Positions 43,684 through 53,251 of a DNA stretch of 64,000 nt are shown in pieces (positions within the stretch are counted from its first letter, which is position 1; every line of letters begins with the position of its first letter). The notes under the pieces were generated by a model that had not been told where the DNA came from, made no database searches, and saw nothing but the letters and a program-made list of their open reading frames with translations. A program made the position numbers and the translations under genes. The stretch lies in assembly GCA_019057795.1 (NCBI GenBank), contig JAHLWS010000068.1:27377-91376 (forward strand). Direction: 5' to 3'. The stretch comes from Promethearchaeota archaeon. GTDB lineage: Archaea; Asgardarchaeota; Lokiarchaeia; Sigyniarchaeales; SOKP01.

Positions 43684-46419
43684 ATGTTTAATTTGGAAGA
43701 GTTTGAACGAGATCAAGTTATTTATCCTCTAGTTGAGAAACTCAGCAAGTTTCTTGATAAGAACAAGACTGCAAAAGCAGAAAAAATAATTGAGCAACTA
43801 GATCAATTATTAAAGGAACAAGAACACATAGTTCCAATAACTTATATATTAAGTGTCTTAGCAGAACACGATTTCGAACTGATTTCTGAGAGTATCTTTA
43901 AGAAAGTAGAAAATTATTGCGATTCCAAAGATCTAAAATTAAGGATCAATGCACTAATAATAATCGGCTTTGCGATGCTAGGAAATCAAAAGTATATCGA
44001 TAAATATTTTCAAAGTTTCGTTAATAATTTGAGTAATAAAAGTAAAGATATACGAGATAATGTCCATTACTTCTTGCAAGAAATTGTTGATAAAAAACCA
44101 AAATTAATTTGTTCCTATAGAAAGGATTTGATAAATGCTTTAATTACAGAAGAAGATAATGAAAATCTCGTTTCAATAATAAATTTTTTAGAGAAGTGTA
44201 ATGGTTTTGATTTTGAAAACCTATATGATTTTAGAGACATTTCGAAAGCACTTTTAACTAAATTTTATAGTAAAGAGCACTCAGGAATTTATTCGAAATT
44301 ATTATCTTTGATTATAACTATTTTTCCATCGTTAAAGAAAATAGATGTTGAAAGTCTCGAATTAAGCGAGCTTTTGAACGAACTAGATAAGCTATTTCTG
44401 ATGAAAAGATATAACATTACGGAATTATCCGAAAAAACGGGAGTCAAATTAGAAGAATTTATTAAAATCAAAAAAAGGACAGAGAGAAAAGACCATAAAA
44501 TCTATTTTTTCATTAAGTTTAACGAGAAAAAATTAATTTATTTTTATGAGCTTGAGAAAGAGAAGTTAATTAAATTATTTGGAAAGGTCGAAAAATTACA
44601 CAAAAGAGAAATTTTCGATATATTTAAACAAGTAATCGACACCGAACTTGAGTTGAGGTCATTCTTAAATACATTAATAAAGTTGAATCATATTGATGGA
44701 TATTACTCAAAATTGGGTTATTTTTATTCTTTTAACTATGTAAAATCAAACCTGTTAGAAAGTTTAAATAAGAAGGGAATGGTGAACCTCAAAAATTTTG
44801 ACTATTTACCTCCGGAGTTTAATAGTAGAGTTATAAAATACATATCAAATTCGACTAAACAAGTATTTCTATCAGGTAAAAACAATACAGCGTATTATTC
44901 TTTAAAAAGAATCCAAAAACAAATAAATACCGAAGCTGCAAAAAATACTTCTATCGATTTAAAAACCTATCGTAAGCGATTAACGGATTTAGACTTTATT
45001 AAATTAATAAAAAACTTACCGAAGGGTTATTTAACTCCATATCGGAAAGGAACTCAATGGTTAACCAATGTAGGGTTATTAAAGGTTAAAAATGAGATAG
45101 GAAACTCTAAATTGATTGGGTATTATTCAATACCAGCTCTCTCTGAAAAGCTAAATCTTAAAAAAGTTTTACTCGTTGAAATCTTTGATGAATTTATAGA
45201 TAAAAGGAGTGGAATTTTCGATAAAAACAGAGAAATTTTTTATTACTTAAAGTTTTTAAACCAGAAGATTGAGCAAATAAATTCTATAACAAACCCAGAT
45301 AAAAAAGAAGCACAAATAAATTTAATGGCAAAGGAACTCAACATAGAAAGAAGTCACATTCTTACAAAATTAGACGAAAATTTAAAACTTATTGAGGAAG
45401 AAATAAAAGAAAAGGATGAAATCAATATCCATGAATATATTGAGAAAACGGGGATGGTTAAAGATAAATTTATAGAATTTATCAATAACCTAGGTTTAAA
45501 TTATTTTAAAAAGGGAGACCTTCTCATTTTTAACGAGTTTAAAATTAACGATGCTAAAAAAGACATTAAATCAATGCTTATAAAGAAATCTAAATCTGAA
45601 AATTCGATATATTTGGGAGATATAGATGTTACCTCAAGTATAGTTGAAAATTTATTAAAGGAATTACAAAGTGATGAAAAAATAAGAGGAATTTTTCATA
45701 ATAATGAAGGTGAATTGATTTTTTACACTGAAAAAGGAATAGAAAATTTAATGCTGGAAGATAGTTTGATGTTTTCTTTCAACGACATGTTTTACGGAAA
45801 GAAATTGAACGATAAAGAAATTGAGCTCTTACATTCAATTCTTAACCTTTTACTTAACAATAAAAAGCTAAAAGGAACTTTTGACGACGAAACGCTAACA
45901 TTTGCTAGTTCTGACGTAATTTTCGCTCAGGATTATAATATAGTACTATTTGAGTGTGAGAAAATGATAAATGCATATATTAAAACCTTCAATACTGAAT
46001 TTGAAAAAATAAAAAAAATTTTAACGAAACGGAATGAAACTATATTTCCTCAAGAAATTAAACTGATTCAAGAAACAATTGATAATATTAATGAAAAATA
46101 CGTTCGGTGGAGAAGTAGCTTAGAAGCTTTTGTAAGAAAAGCTAATACTACGCTTCTAAAAAAGCAAGGTTATTCAGTTAAAAAATACAAAGCCCTATCA
46201 TTTTCTCCCGAAAAAAAAGAGAATGTAAAATCTTTTGAGGATGATCCTGAAGTTATAGATTTAATATCTAACTTTAACAGATGGGTAAAGTTAATCAACG
46301 CTTTAGAAATAAAATATGGGAATATTATTTTTTATCAAAAAAGGTTAATTAACGATACAGATAATGTAGAAAATCGGAAAAAATTGGATGAATTGCTAAT
46401 CCAATTAAATTTAATTTAA
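43684..46419 (+). CDS. Large helical-repeat and winged-helix protein, possibly UFL1/DDRGK1-like
   Basis: From the ATG at 43684 (TTG 43678 possible) this is 911 residues. Residues 1-240 look like HEAT-type helical pairs ('LKLRINALIIIGFAML', 'DIRDNVHYFLQEIV'). From about 245 to 720 there are several winged-helix-like units ('YNITELSEKTGVKLEEF', 'INIHEYIEKTGMVKDKFIEFI', 'VENLLKELQSDEKIRGIF', 'GELIFYTEKGIE'). The last has the 'RI..L...G.I.GVI.D.GKFIYIT' flavour of DDRGK1 and UFL1, the winged-helix E3 complex for UFM1. The C-terminal 170 residues are coiled-coil-like. UFM1-pathway genes are reported in Asgard archaea, but no UFM1, UBA5 or UFC1 gene is in this window, so the link is tentative. It is probably co-transcribed with the HAD gene. 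Confidence 0.65.
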   Translation: MFNLEEFERDQVIYPLVEKLSKFLDKNKTAKAEKIIEQLDQLLKEQEHIVPITYILSVLAEHDFELISESIFKKVENYCDSKDLKLRINALIIIGFAMLGNQKYIDKYFQSFVNNLSNKSKDIRDNVHYFLQEIVDKKPKLICSYRKDLINALITEEDNENLVSIINFLEKCNGFDFENLYDFRDISKALLTKFYSKEHSGIYSKLLSLIITIFPSLKKIDVESLELSELLNELDKLFLMKRYNITELSEKTGVKLEEFIKIKKRTERKDHKIYFFIKFNEKKLIYFYELEKEKLIKLFGKVEKLHKREIFDIFKQVIDTELELRSFLNTLIKLNHIDGYYSKLGYFYSFNYVKSNLLESLNKKGMVNLKNFDYLPPEFNSRVIKYISNSTKQVFLSGKNNTAYYSLKRIQKQINTEAAKNTSIDLKTYRKRLTDLDFIKLIKNLPKGYLTPYRKGTQWLTNVGLLKVKNEIGNSKLIGYYSIPALSEKLNLKKVLLVEIFDEFIDKRSGIFDKNREIFYYLKFLNQKIEQINSITNPDKKEAQINLMAKELNIERSHILTKLDENLKLIEEEIKEKDEINIHEYIEKTGMVKDKFIEFINNLGLNYFKKGDLLIFNEFKINDAKKDIKSMLIKKSKSENSIYLGDIDVTSSIVENLLKELQSDEKIRGIFHNNEGELIFYTEKGIENLMLEDSLMFSFNDMFYGKKLNDKEIELLHSILNLLLNNKKLKGTFDDETLTFASSDVIFAQDYNIVLFECEKMINAYIKTFNTEFEKIKKILTKRNETIFPQEIKLIQETIDNINEKYVRWRSSLEAFVRKANTTLLKKQGYSVKKYKALSFSPEKKENVKSFEDDPEVIDLISNFNRWVKLINALEIKYGNIIFYQKRLINDTDNVENRKKLDELLIQLNLI

Positions 46420-46439
46420 CCTGAAACTTTTTAGAAGAT

Positions 46440-46727
46440 CTAAGTATTTCTCTTACTTTCAATTTGAGAGATAATTTCTTCGATGTTTATTTTTTGATTT
46501 GATTTGATTGTATAAGTTTTAGGTGAATAGATGCCATTCATCTCTAAAATACCTTCTTTTTCAAGGAAGTCTAGAGATCTCCAAATAAAGTTAATTTTAG
46601 ACCGATTAGAGGGTTTAATGTTATTACATCTTCTTATCCTCTTAGTAGAAACTAAATTGACTTGATTATCTATTAATTTGTTTATCGCCTCTAATGTTTC
46701 GCGTAAATTTTTAGAAAAAAAGTCCAT
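46440..46727 (-). CDS. Small winged-helix protein
   Basis: A 95-residue protein. 'LRETLEAINKLIDNQVNLVSTKRIRRCNNIKPSNRSKINFIWRSLDFLEKEGIL' (quoted in outline) has the helix-helix-recognition-helix and 'FLEKEGIL' wing of a winged-helix DNA-binding domain, with a basic recognition helix. The C-terminal helix may dimerise. It could be a transcription factor, possibly autoregulatory. It converges on the 911-residue gene, 20 bp between the stops. The family is not identified. Confidence 0.65.
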   Translation of the reverse strand: MDFFSKNLRETLEAINKLIDNQVNLVSTKRIRRCNNIKPSNRSKINFIWRSLDFLEKEGILEMNGIYSPKTYTIKSNQKINIEEIISQIESKRNT

Positions 46728-46891
46728 AAGAGCCTCCCTTAGTAAAAAAAGAAATTTAGTAACTTCGTGTATTAATTTATTCTTAAGGATTTAAAAACTT
46801 TTATTCTTCTTAACTAAAAACGCTCAAAATGAACTACATTATAAAATTTGAAGTGTTTACGAACAAAATTTTGAATTTTTTTATAGATTTC

Positions 46892-48490
46892 TTAGTGTCG
46901 AAAAACCCTTTTGCCACAAAAAACTAAAGCGCAATTTAACTCATCGGCTCGTTCAATAACCATCTCATCTCGTATAGATCCACCTGGATTGATTATGGCT
47001 TTCGCCCCTACATGTACTGCAGCTTCTAAACCATCTGGAAAAGGAAAGAATGAATCTGTTCCCATATAAGAATTCTTTAATTCCTTTTGGTGACCAAACT
47101 CCTTTGCTTTTTGGGCTGCTAATTTAACCACATGTACTCGACTTTGTTGTCCTGCTCCTATTCCTATGGTATAAATACCATTGCTATAAATTTGAACAAA
47201 ACAAGCAGAATTAGATTTTACCCATTTTGAAACTTTATACGCAAAGATTAGAGCCTCTTTATCATCTTCAGTTACTTGCATTTTACTAACTACATTCCAC
47301 TCCTTAATAATAGGCTTACAATCATATTCTTGAACAACAACCCCTCCCAGTACGCCCCTAATTTCGGGGTTTTTATATATTTCTTCTCTTTTATCTAACA
47401 AATCGCCATATTCTATGATTCTCATGTTCTCCTTTTGTTTGAGTATTTCAAGTGCTTCTTGTTCGAAAGAGGGCGCTAGTAAAACCTCCACAAAGATCTT
47501 TTCTTTATTTACAATAAAATCAGCTACATTTGCAGTTAATTCTTTGTTTACCCCCCATATTCCTCCAAAAGCGGACATTGGATCTGTATTAAATGCCTTT
47601 TTAACAGATTCTAATTGTTCTGTCTTATCAATAGCTATCCCATTGGGGCTGGTATGCTTCAATATCGCTGTAAGATAATACTCCTTACTAAAATCTAAAA
47701 GCATTTGCATACAAGAATCTATATCAAGATAATTGTTAAAAGAGATTTCTTTGCCACTCAATTTTCTTAAATTATGAAGTCCATACACCGAAGTTGCATC
47801 TCGATAATAAGCGGCTTTTTGGTCCCAATTCTCTCCATACCTGCAATCCTGTACTTTCTCATAAATTTTAATCAATTTATTTCCCAATTTAACTTCTGGA
47901 TTATAATAGTTTTGGAGATAACTTGCAATTGCTGCATTGTAATCAGCCATTATGACAAATACTTCTTGAGCTAATTTCGCTCTAGTTTTATCGCTCACCC
48001 CTCCTAATTTCCTTAATTCGCCGATGATAGTGTTATAATGTTTAGAATTAGGTATTACTACGACGTCAGGAAAGCTTTTTGCCGCTGCTCTTATCATTGT
48101 AGGACCACCAATATCAATCATTTCTAAAGCATCAGCTAAAGTAACATTTGGTTTCGCAATTGCCTCTTTAAATTGATATAAATTACAAACTACCATATCT
48201 ATTGGTGGGATATCGTATTTTAGGGCTTCCTCTGAATCTTTTTTAATGCTACGGCGATAAAGGATTCCTCCTTCAATTTTAGGGTGCAAGGTCTTAACTC
48301 TTCCATCAAACATTTCGGGCGAGCCAGTATAGTCGGAAATTTTCACGAAATCAATACCATTCTCCTTTAAAAGCCTCCCAGTTCCACCGGTAGATAAGAT
48401 TTCAATTCCAAATTCACTTAATGACCTTACAAACTCAACTATATCGCTTTTGTCATAAACGCTAACGATTGCTCTTTCAATTTTTTTCAT
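46892..48490 (-). CDS. purH: Bifunctional AICAR transformylase/IMP cyclohydrolase PurH
   Basis: A 532-residue enzyme of full length, catalysing the last two steps of IMP synthesis with 10-formyl-tetrahydrofolate. The cyclohydrolase part has 'AIVSVYDKSDIVEF', 'ILSTGGTGRLL' and 'DGRVKTLHPKIEGGIL'. The transformylase part has 'CRYGENWDQKAAYY' (bacterial PurH usually has RYGENPHQ) and 'AILKHTSPNGIAI', whose Lys-His pair is catalytic; the 'KH.SP.G' form is nearer to eukaryotic ATIC than to the bacterial 'KHANPCG'. 'ADIGSV'-region equivalents and 'FPFPDGLEAAVHVGAKAIINPGGSIRD' complete the fold. It lies 153 bp from guaB on the same strand, so IMP production and its oxidation are encoded together, with FolD nearby for formyl supply. 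Confidence 0.95.
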   Translation of the reverse strand: MKKIERAIVSVYDKSDIVEFVRSLSEFGIEILSTGGTGRLLKENGIDFVKISDYTGSPEMFDGRVKTLHPKIEGGILYRRSIKKDSEEALKYDIPPIDMVVCNLYQFKEAIAKPNVTLADALEMIDIGGPTMIRAAAKSFPDVVVIPNSKHYNTIIGELRKLGGVSDKTRAKLAQEVFVIMADYNAAIASYLQNYYNPEVKLGNKLIKIYEKVQDCRYGENWDQKAAYYRDATSVYGLHNLRKLSGKEISFNNYLDIDSCMQMLLDFSKEYYLTAILKHTSPNGIAIDKTEQLESVKKAFNTDPMSAFGGIWGVNKELTANVADFIVNKEKIFVEVLLAPSFEQEALEILKQKENMRIIEYGDLLDKREEIYKNPEIRGVLGGVVVQEYDCKPIIKEWNVVSKMQVTEDDKEALIFAYKVSKWVKSNSACFVQIYSNGIYTIGIGAGQQSRVHVVKLAAQKAKEFGHQKELKNSYMGTDSFFPFPDGLEAAVHVGAKAIINPGGSIRDEMVIERADELNCALVFCGKRVFRH

Positions 48491-48643
48491 AATTATTCAA
48501 TTTTTTAAAATCAAGATAATAAAATCAAAATGAATATTTCAAAGTAACATCCAATGTCGTTTTAAGTTAATTAATTGGCGTTTAATAAAATATATCTTTG
48601 AAAGTCCTTTAATTTATGGGAGGTAAGAAAGAAAACCAAATTT

Positions 48644-50122
48644 TTAGTACCTGCTGAGTAAGTCGTGCGGTCTTGACTCTCTCTGTCCAACATAAGATAC
48701 GACTCCAATTTTAGCTTTTTTCATTTCGGTTATTCTTTTGGCTCCAGCATATATCATACCATTTAGGAGGCCTTCTTTTAAGGAGAGTAATACACCATCT
48801 ATATCCCCTACAAAAGGAACATAATCGCTTACACCCTCTGGAAGCATTCTTGAGCTTTCTGTGTACCGATCTGAAACATATCCCGCAGTTCTTGCTTCTT
48901 TTGAGCCCATACCTCGATAAACTTTGACTTTTCTCCCTTGAATTGTATCGACATATCCTGGGCTTTCTGTAGAACCAGCAAAGAAATGACCCGACATAAT
49001 TAAATCAGCACCAGCGGTTAACGACTTGGGTAAATCTCCTGGGTTTTTAAAACCACCATCAGCGATTAAACTAATTTTTGAATTATAATCCGCGATTGCG
49101 TCAGCTACTTGAGCAGTGGCAAAAAGAGTTGGCGCTCCAACACCTGTTTGAATAGATGTAGTGCAAATAGATCCTGAACCCATTCCAACCTTTAAACCTA
49201 TAAATTTATCCTCATTGAAATCACACTTTGTAATTATATGTTCTGCCGCTTCATATGTTCCAATATTGCCTAATACAAAGTCAGATTCTAACAAATTCAT
49301 GAGTTTATTGGTGCCATTGATATCTGCTGTCTTGTAAAAATCAGCAACATCAATAAAAAAGATATCAACGTACTTGTCAATTTCTTTCAATAGGTCTTGA
49401 GCCTGAGTTGATTCGGGGTACTTAGGAGATAAAGCTAGAGCGCATATTAAATGACCTTCGTTATCCATAGATGCTAAAGGAAATTCTGGCGCTAAATCCT
49501 TTTTTGTGATTAAGCCCTTTAAATTACCGCTTTTATCAATTATAGGAAGCTTTTCTTTACGGGATTCAAAGAGAATTTTTAGTGCTTTTTGCCTAGAGGC
49601 ACCAGGTTCAATAGAAATCACATCTTTTGTCATATAATTCTTAATCTTGCCATTTTTTACATCGTTATCAGAAAAGGGAATATCTCTTTTAGTAAAAATC
49701 CCACATACCTTTTTATCTTCGTTTACAACAACAATTCCACTAATATTGTAATTTTCCATCATATACTTTGCTGTAGCAATAGGCTCATTTGGAGTAATTG
49801 TGGCTACATCATCTATTACAAAAGACCTTGCTCTTTTTACGATTCTTACCATCTCCAATTGTCTCTCATAGGAGCAGTTACGATGCAAAACGCCTAATCC
49901 ACCTAGTAAAGCCATTTTAATGGCCATCCCCTCTTCTGTAACTGTGTCCATCGCGGCTGAGATTATCGGAACATTTAATCTATGTGGCCCTAGATTAGTT
50001 GATATATCAACTTCATTAGGTTCAAAATTTGTAAATCCTGGCTGAATGAGGATATCGTCGAAAGTAGCAATTATATCTTTATAGTGAACTTTACTTCTAT
50101 AATAATCTGACATTTTTTGCAA
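48644..50122 (-). CDS. guaB: IMP dehydrogenase GuaB
   Basis: A 492-residue enzyme that oxidises IMP to XMP with NAD, the committed step to GMP. The barrel begins 'TFDDILIQPGFT' and contains 'PIISAAMDTVTE' and the catalytic loop 'GMGSGSICTTS' with the nucleophilic Cys. 'ISLIADGGFKNPGDLPKSL' and the 'VKVYRGMGSKEA' flap follow. Two CBS domains (about residues 95-215: 'ISGIVVVNEDKKVCGIFTKRDI', 'LPIIDKSGNLKGLITKKDL') are inserted as in most IMPDHs and probably sense nucleotides. Length and motifs are complete. It is upstream of purH in the same direction, probably under its own AT-rich promoter. Confidence 0.95.
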   Translation of the reverse strand: MQKMSDYYRSKVHYKDIIATFDDILIQPGFTNFEPNEVDISTNLGPHRLNVPIISAAMDTVTEEGMAIKMALLGGLGVLHRNCSYERQLEMVRIVKRARSFVIDDVATITPNEPIATAKYMMENYNISGIVVVNEDKKVCGIFTKRDIPFSDNDVKNGKIKNYMTKDVISIEPGASRQKALKILFESRKEKLPIIDKSGNLKGLITKKDLAPEFPLASMDNEGHLICALALSPKYPESTQAQDLLKEIDKYVDIFFIDVADFYKTADINGTNKLMNLLESDFVLGNIGTYEAAEHIITKCDFNEDKFIGLKVGMGSGSICTTSIQTGVGAPTLFATAQVADAIADYNSKISLIADGGFKNPGDLPKSLTAGADLIMSGHFFAGSTESPGYVDTIQGRKVKVYRGMGSKEARTAGYVSDRYTESSRMLPEGVSDYVPFVGDIDGVLLSLKEGLLNGMIYAGAKRITEMKKAKIGVVSYVGQRESRPHDLLSRY

Positions 50123-50295
50123 GGTTAAAAATATGTTTTATAATATATTTAATAAATATTATTTCTTATATTGAAATTTAAATATTTTTAATAAAGATCT
50201 GATTATAAGTTTTTAGGTATTAGTCTATGTAAAATATATATTTTTTTTAAAAGATTAATTAAATTATTGAAAATTAGGTAAAATAGTTTATCCAG

Positions 50296-51204
50296 TTACA
50301 TACTAATTAGATTTTTCCTCGGTAAATTCTTAATTCTTGGGTCGTTAATAAACGAATCTAAAGTTTTTATAAAAATTTCTCGATCCTCCTTAATATTTGA
50401 AGTTTCAATTGAGCAATAATTACTTACATGGTCGTTAAAAACCTGGGAATTGACATTTTCTCCAATGTTTTCAATTATATCTCTTTCTTCTTTTAAACAC
50501 TCAATGGGAGATAATAATTCAAATTCTCCGTTTTTCCATTCTTTCCAAAGCGGAGTATTAGGTAATATATTTAAAGTTCTAAAGCGGAAAATAGTCGGGT
50601 TTATCTCTGTGAGCACTCTTGCTGTTCCGTTCACATGATCTTCAGAGTACTTCTTTCCACCCAAACCAAGCATAACATATAAACTTAATTTAATTCCAGA
50701 GTTTAACACTTTCTTTCCTGCTTTAATCATTGATTCTGCGTTTGTGCCTTTTTTCATCATTCTTAATATTTTACTGCTCCCACTCTCTAATCCCATGTAA
50801 AGGATATCTAATCCAGCCTCTGCCAATCGTTTAAGTTCCTCGTCTGTCTTTCTCAAAATATCTAAGGCTTTAGCGTAGGAACTCACTCTTGGAACATTTT
50901 TAAGTCTTAATCGAACATATTCAATTATTTTAACTAGATATTCAGTGGGAGCCGAAGTAGGATTTCCACCAGCTAAAAAAACGGGATATCTATGATAATT
51001 TTTCTCGGCGTAATAATCAATTTCCTTTAAAACATCTTCTAGTGGTCTAATTGCATAATCTTGAATGTTGCCGTAAATACCTTTATATGTTCCACAAAAG
51101 CGACAGCGATTCCAACTACAACCACCTGTTACAGCGATGAGCACGCTATGCGCTTCTACTGGTGGTCTTATAATTATTTGACTCGGAGGAACTTTAGAAA
51201 ACAT
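50296..51204 (-). CDS. Radical SAM protein
   Basis: A 302-residue radical SAM enzyme. 'TGGCSWNRCRFCGTYKG' gives the CxxxCxxC cluster motif for a [4Fe-4S] centre that cleaves S-adenosylmethionine. 'VFLAGGNPTSAP' is the GGE-like segment, and 'GLDILYMGLESGSSKILRMM' the SAM/substrate strand. There is no extra TRAM, SPASM or B12 domain. Similar short proteins are annotated as Elp3-like or HemN-like radical SAM enzymes; the reaction is unknown. A clear paralogue lies at 58504-59427, with matching 'FRPP.E..S.LI..T.GC' start and 'ILRK' segments. The gene is monocistronic, divergent from the small GTPase. Confidence 0.9.
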   Translation of the reverse strand: MFSKVPPSQIIIRPPVEAHSVLIAVTGGCSWNRCRFCGTYKGIYGNIQDYAIRPLEDVLKEIDYYAEKNYHRYPVFLAGGNPTSAPTEYLVKIIEYVRLRLKNVPRVSSYAKALDILRKTDEELKRLAEAGLDILYMGLESGSSKILRMMKKGTNAESMIKAGKKVLNSGIKLSLYVMLGLGGKKYSEDHVNGTARVLTEINPTIFRFRTLNILPNTPLWKEWKNGEFELLSPIECLKEERDIIENIGENVNSQVFNDHVSNYCSIETSNIKEDREIFIKTLDSFINDPRIKNLPRKNLISM

Positions 51205-51390
51205 AACAACTCTACATTAATTAAATTTTTGATTTTAATATTGCAAATTCAAATGCTATTATGTTATTTTAAGCCTTTTTACAATAAAGATTTAAGCTTT
51301 ATATTTTAACAGCAATTTCATAAAATTTTTTTTTAATAGATAATTTATAATTTTATACAAGTTTCATCACATCTAATCACACTAAGTTTT

Positions 51391-52008
51391 TTGGTATTTA
51401 AATTGATAAGTATTCGCACCCAAAAGAAGGAAATCTTATATACATGTAAAATTGCTATAGTTGGAGGGGCAAGTGTTGGAAAAACTTGTTTATTTAATCG
51501 ATTTTGTTTTAATTCTTTCAATTTTGATTCTTCTATGACAATAGGTCTAAACTTCCATTCAATTAATTTACCAATTCATAAAAAAGATGCTGTAGAGAGC
51601 GTTCCAAACAAATTTATCGTCAATTCAATTTTCGATTTTGGCGGACAGGATCGTTTTAAACCCTTAATTCCTAAGTTTTTAGGAGGGACTAACGGGGCTC
51701 TATTAGTTTTTGACTTAACTAATCCTATATCATTTGAGCAATTAAAATTCTGGTATGACCAGTTATTAGAACACGCTGAAGGCTCAAAAATTCCTAAGAT
51801 ATTAGTAGGAAGTAAAAGTGATTTATTAGATTCATCCCCGAGAGATAAGATAATCCAAGAAGAAGTTATAAAGGATTTTGTAAAAGAAAAGGAACTGGAT
51901 GGGTTTTTTAAAACATCAGCTTTAAAGAATTGTAATGTGCTTGAAGTATTTAAAGAGTTAAATAATATGATATTAAGATATAAAAATACTTCTTATGTCG
52001 TGTCTTAA
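51391..52008 (+). CDS. Ras/Rab-like small GTPase
   Basis: A 205-residue small GTPase. G1 is 'GGASVGKTCLF', the switch I Thr lies in 'SMTIGLNFHS', G3 is 'DFGGQDRFKPLIP', G4 'VGSKSDL' (Ser in place of the usual Asn of NKxD), and G5 'TSALKN'. Asgard archaea carry many Ras-superfamily GTPases thought to be linked to membrane and cytoskeleton control. There is no C-terminal prenylation Cys, so membrane binding, if any, is by another route. The start is TTG 51391 or TTG 51403. Its tail meets the GGPP synthase gene, 17 bp between stops. Confidence 0.93.
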   Translation: MVFKLISIRTQKKEILYTCKIAIVGGASVGKTCLFNRFCFNSFNFDSSMTIGLNFHSINLPIHKKDAVESVPNKFIVNSIFDFGGQDRFKPLIPKFLGGTNGALLVFDLTNPISFEQLKFWYDQLLEHAEGSKIPKILVGSKSDLLDSSPRDKIIQEEVIKDFVKEKELDGFFKTSALKNCNVLEVFKELNNMILRYKNTSYVVS

Positions 52009-52025
52009 GAATATTTTTTGTTAAA

Positions 52026-53102
52026 TTAAAAAGTCCTCATAAATATAAAATCGGAGAACTCATTAAAGAAAACTTTCTGATTTTTATTTAAATCTGGATA
52101 AATATCTTTAAGATGATCTTTTGCTTGACTAATTAAATTTTTAGAAAAGTGTTCCGCAATAATTATAGCATTTGTTTCAACGAAAACATCCATTACTTGT
52201 TTGACATCGTTTTTATTCAACTCTTCTTCTTTATGGTAAATTTCATTCAAAATTTTGGATTGTTCCTCGTCTGTATTTTGAACGGCTAATATGTAAACGA
52301 TCTTTTTCTTCCTTGCTTTAATATCGTCTTGGACATCAAGTATATCGTCCCGAATCGCAAACGCTTGACCTATAAATTCCATTGCTTTACTTAATGGATT
52401 TATCTGATAATGAAGATTACCTTTGGCTAGGATAGCTCCAATTTTCGTTGATTTCTCCAATAAACTAGCCCTTAGCATTTCCGCGATGTTTAAATACTGT
52501 TCTAAAGACATAGTAATATTGTGATAACTCATATATTCCTCAACGATTTGCCCTTTCATTAAACTATCCATTGCTGAGGTGTATTCGTTTAGAGCTAATA
52601 ACTTTAAATTCTCGGGAAATTTTGAGGCTTTAATGATGTCAAAACCTAATAAATATCCTTGGGTACCGCCTAATATGCTTATGTCTCTGCCAAAATTGTT
52701 GATTAATTCATCTTTATGTGGAACCTCTAAGTTCTTATAAACCTTATTTATTTCGTTTTGAATTTGGATATGAAAACTTGGCTTACCTCTTCTTTCGATA
52801 TCGTTATCCATAAGATCGTCATGTATTAAATGACCGCTATGTAACAACTCTAAGGCCAGAGATACTTTCCTAATTTGATCTATTTGATTATCCAAATAAA
52901 GGGGATTTACAACTCCAATAAACGCAGCTATTAACAAAATTGGATGAAGTCGTTTCGCCTTTTTATTTAAAATAAATTCTTGAAGTTGTGCAAAAAAATC
53001 TTTTAATAGAATTTCGTCCTCATTATTGTTCAAATCCGAAAAATATTCTTCTAATTCTTTATCAATAGCAGCTTTCTCTACTTTTAAGAATTCTTCAATC
53101 AT
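52026..53102 (-). CDS. Geranylgeranyl/polyprenyl diphosphate synthase
   Basis: A 358-residue trans-isoprenyl diphosphate synthase. The first Asp-rich motif is 'LIHDDLMDNDIERRGKP' (DDxxD) and the second 'AIRDDILDVQDD'. 'KRLHPILLIAAF' matches the substrate-binding region. In archaea such enzymes make C20 or C25 chains for ether lipids and quinones. The region before the first Asp motif has 'LALELLHSGH', with a Leu/His just upstream, consistent with a product of C20 or longer; the exact chain length cannot be read. The C-terminus is about 30 residues longer than the bacterial relatives. The gene is monocistronic and converges on the small GTPase. Confidence 0.93.
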   Translation of the reverse strand: MIEEFLKVEKAAIDKELEEYFSDLNNNEDEILLKDFFAQLQEFILNKKAKRLHPILLIAAFIGVVNPLYLDNQIDQIRKVSLALELLHSGHLIHDDLMDNDIERRGKPSFHIQIQNEINKVYKNLEVPHKDELINNFGRDISILGGTQGYLLGFDIIKASKFPENLKLLALNEYTSAMDSLMKGQIVEEYMSYHNITMSLEQYLNIAEMLRASLLEKSTKIGAILAKGNLHYQINPLSKAMEFIGQAFAIRDDILDVQDDIKARKKKIVYILAVQNTDEEQSKILNEIYHKEEELNKNDVKQVMDVFVETNAIIIAEHFSKNLISQAKDHLKDIYPDLNKNQKVFFNEFSDFIFMRTF

Positions 53103-53251
53103 TGTAAAATCACAAAATTATCTTAAACAATTCGTATTAATATAGAACAAATAATAATATATCTTTTTGTGTGTTGTTAAACAACTTTTTTATTATTATC
53201 TTTACAATATTTCTTAAACTCGTAAAAAATTATAAAAAGTGTGATTAAAAA

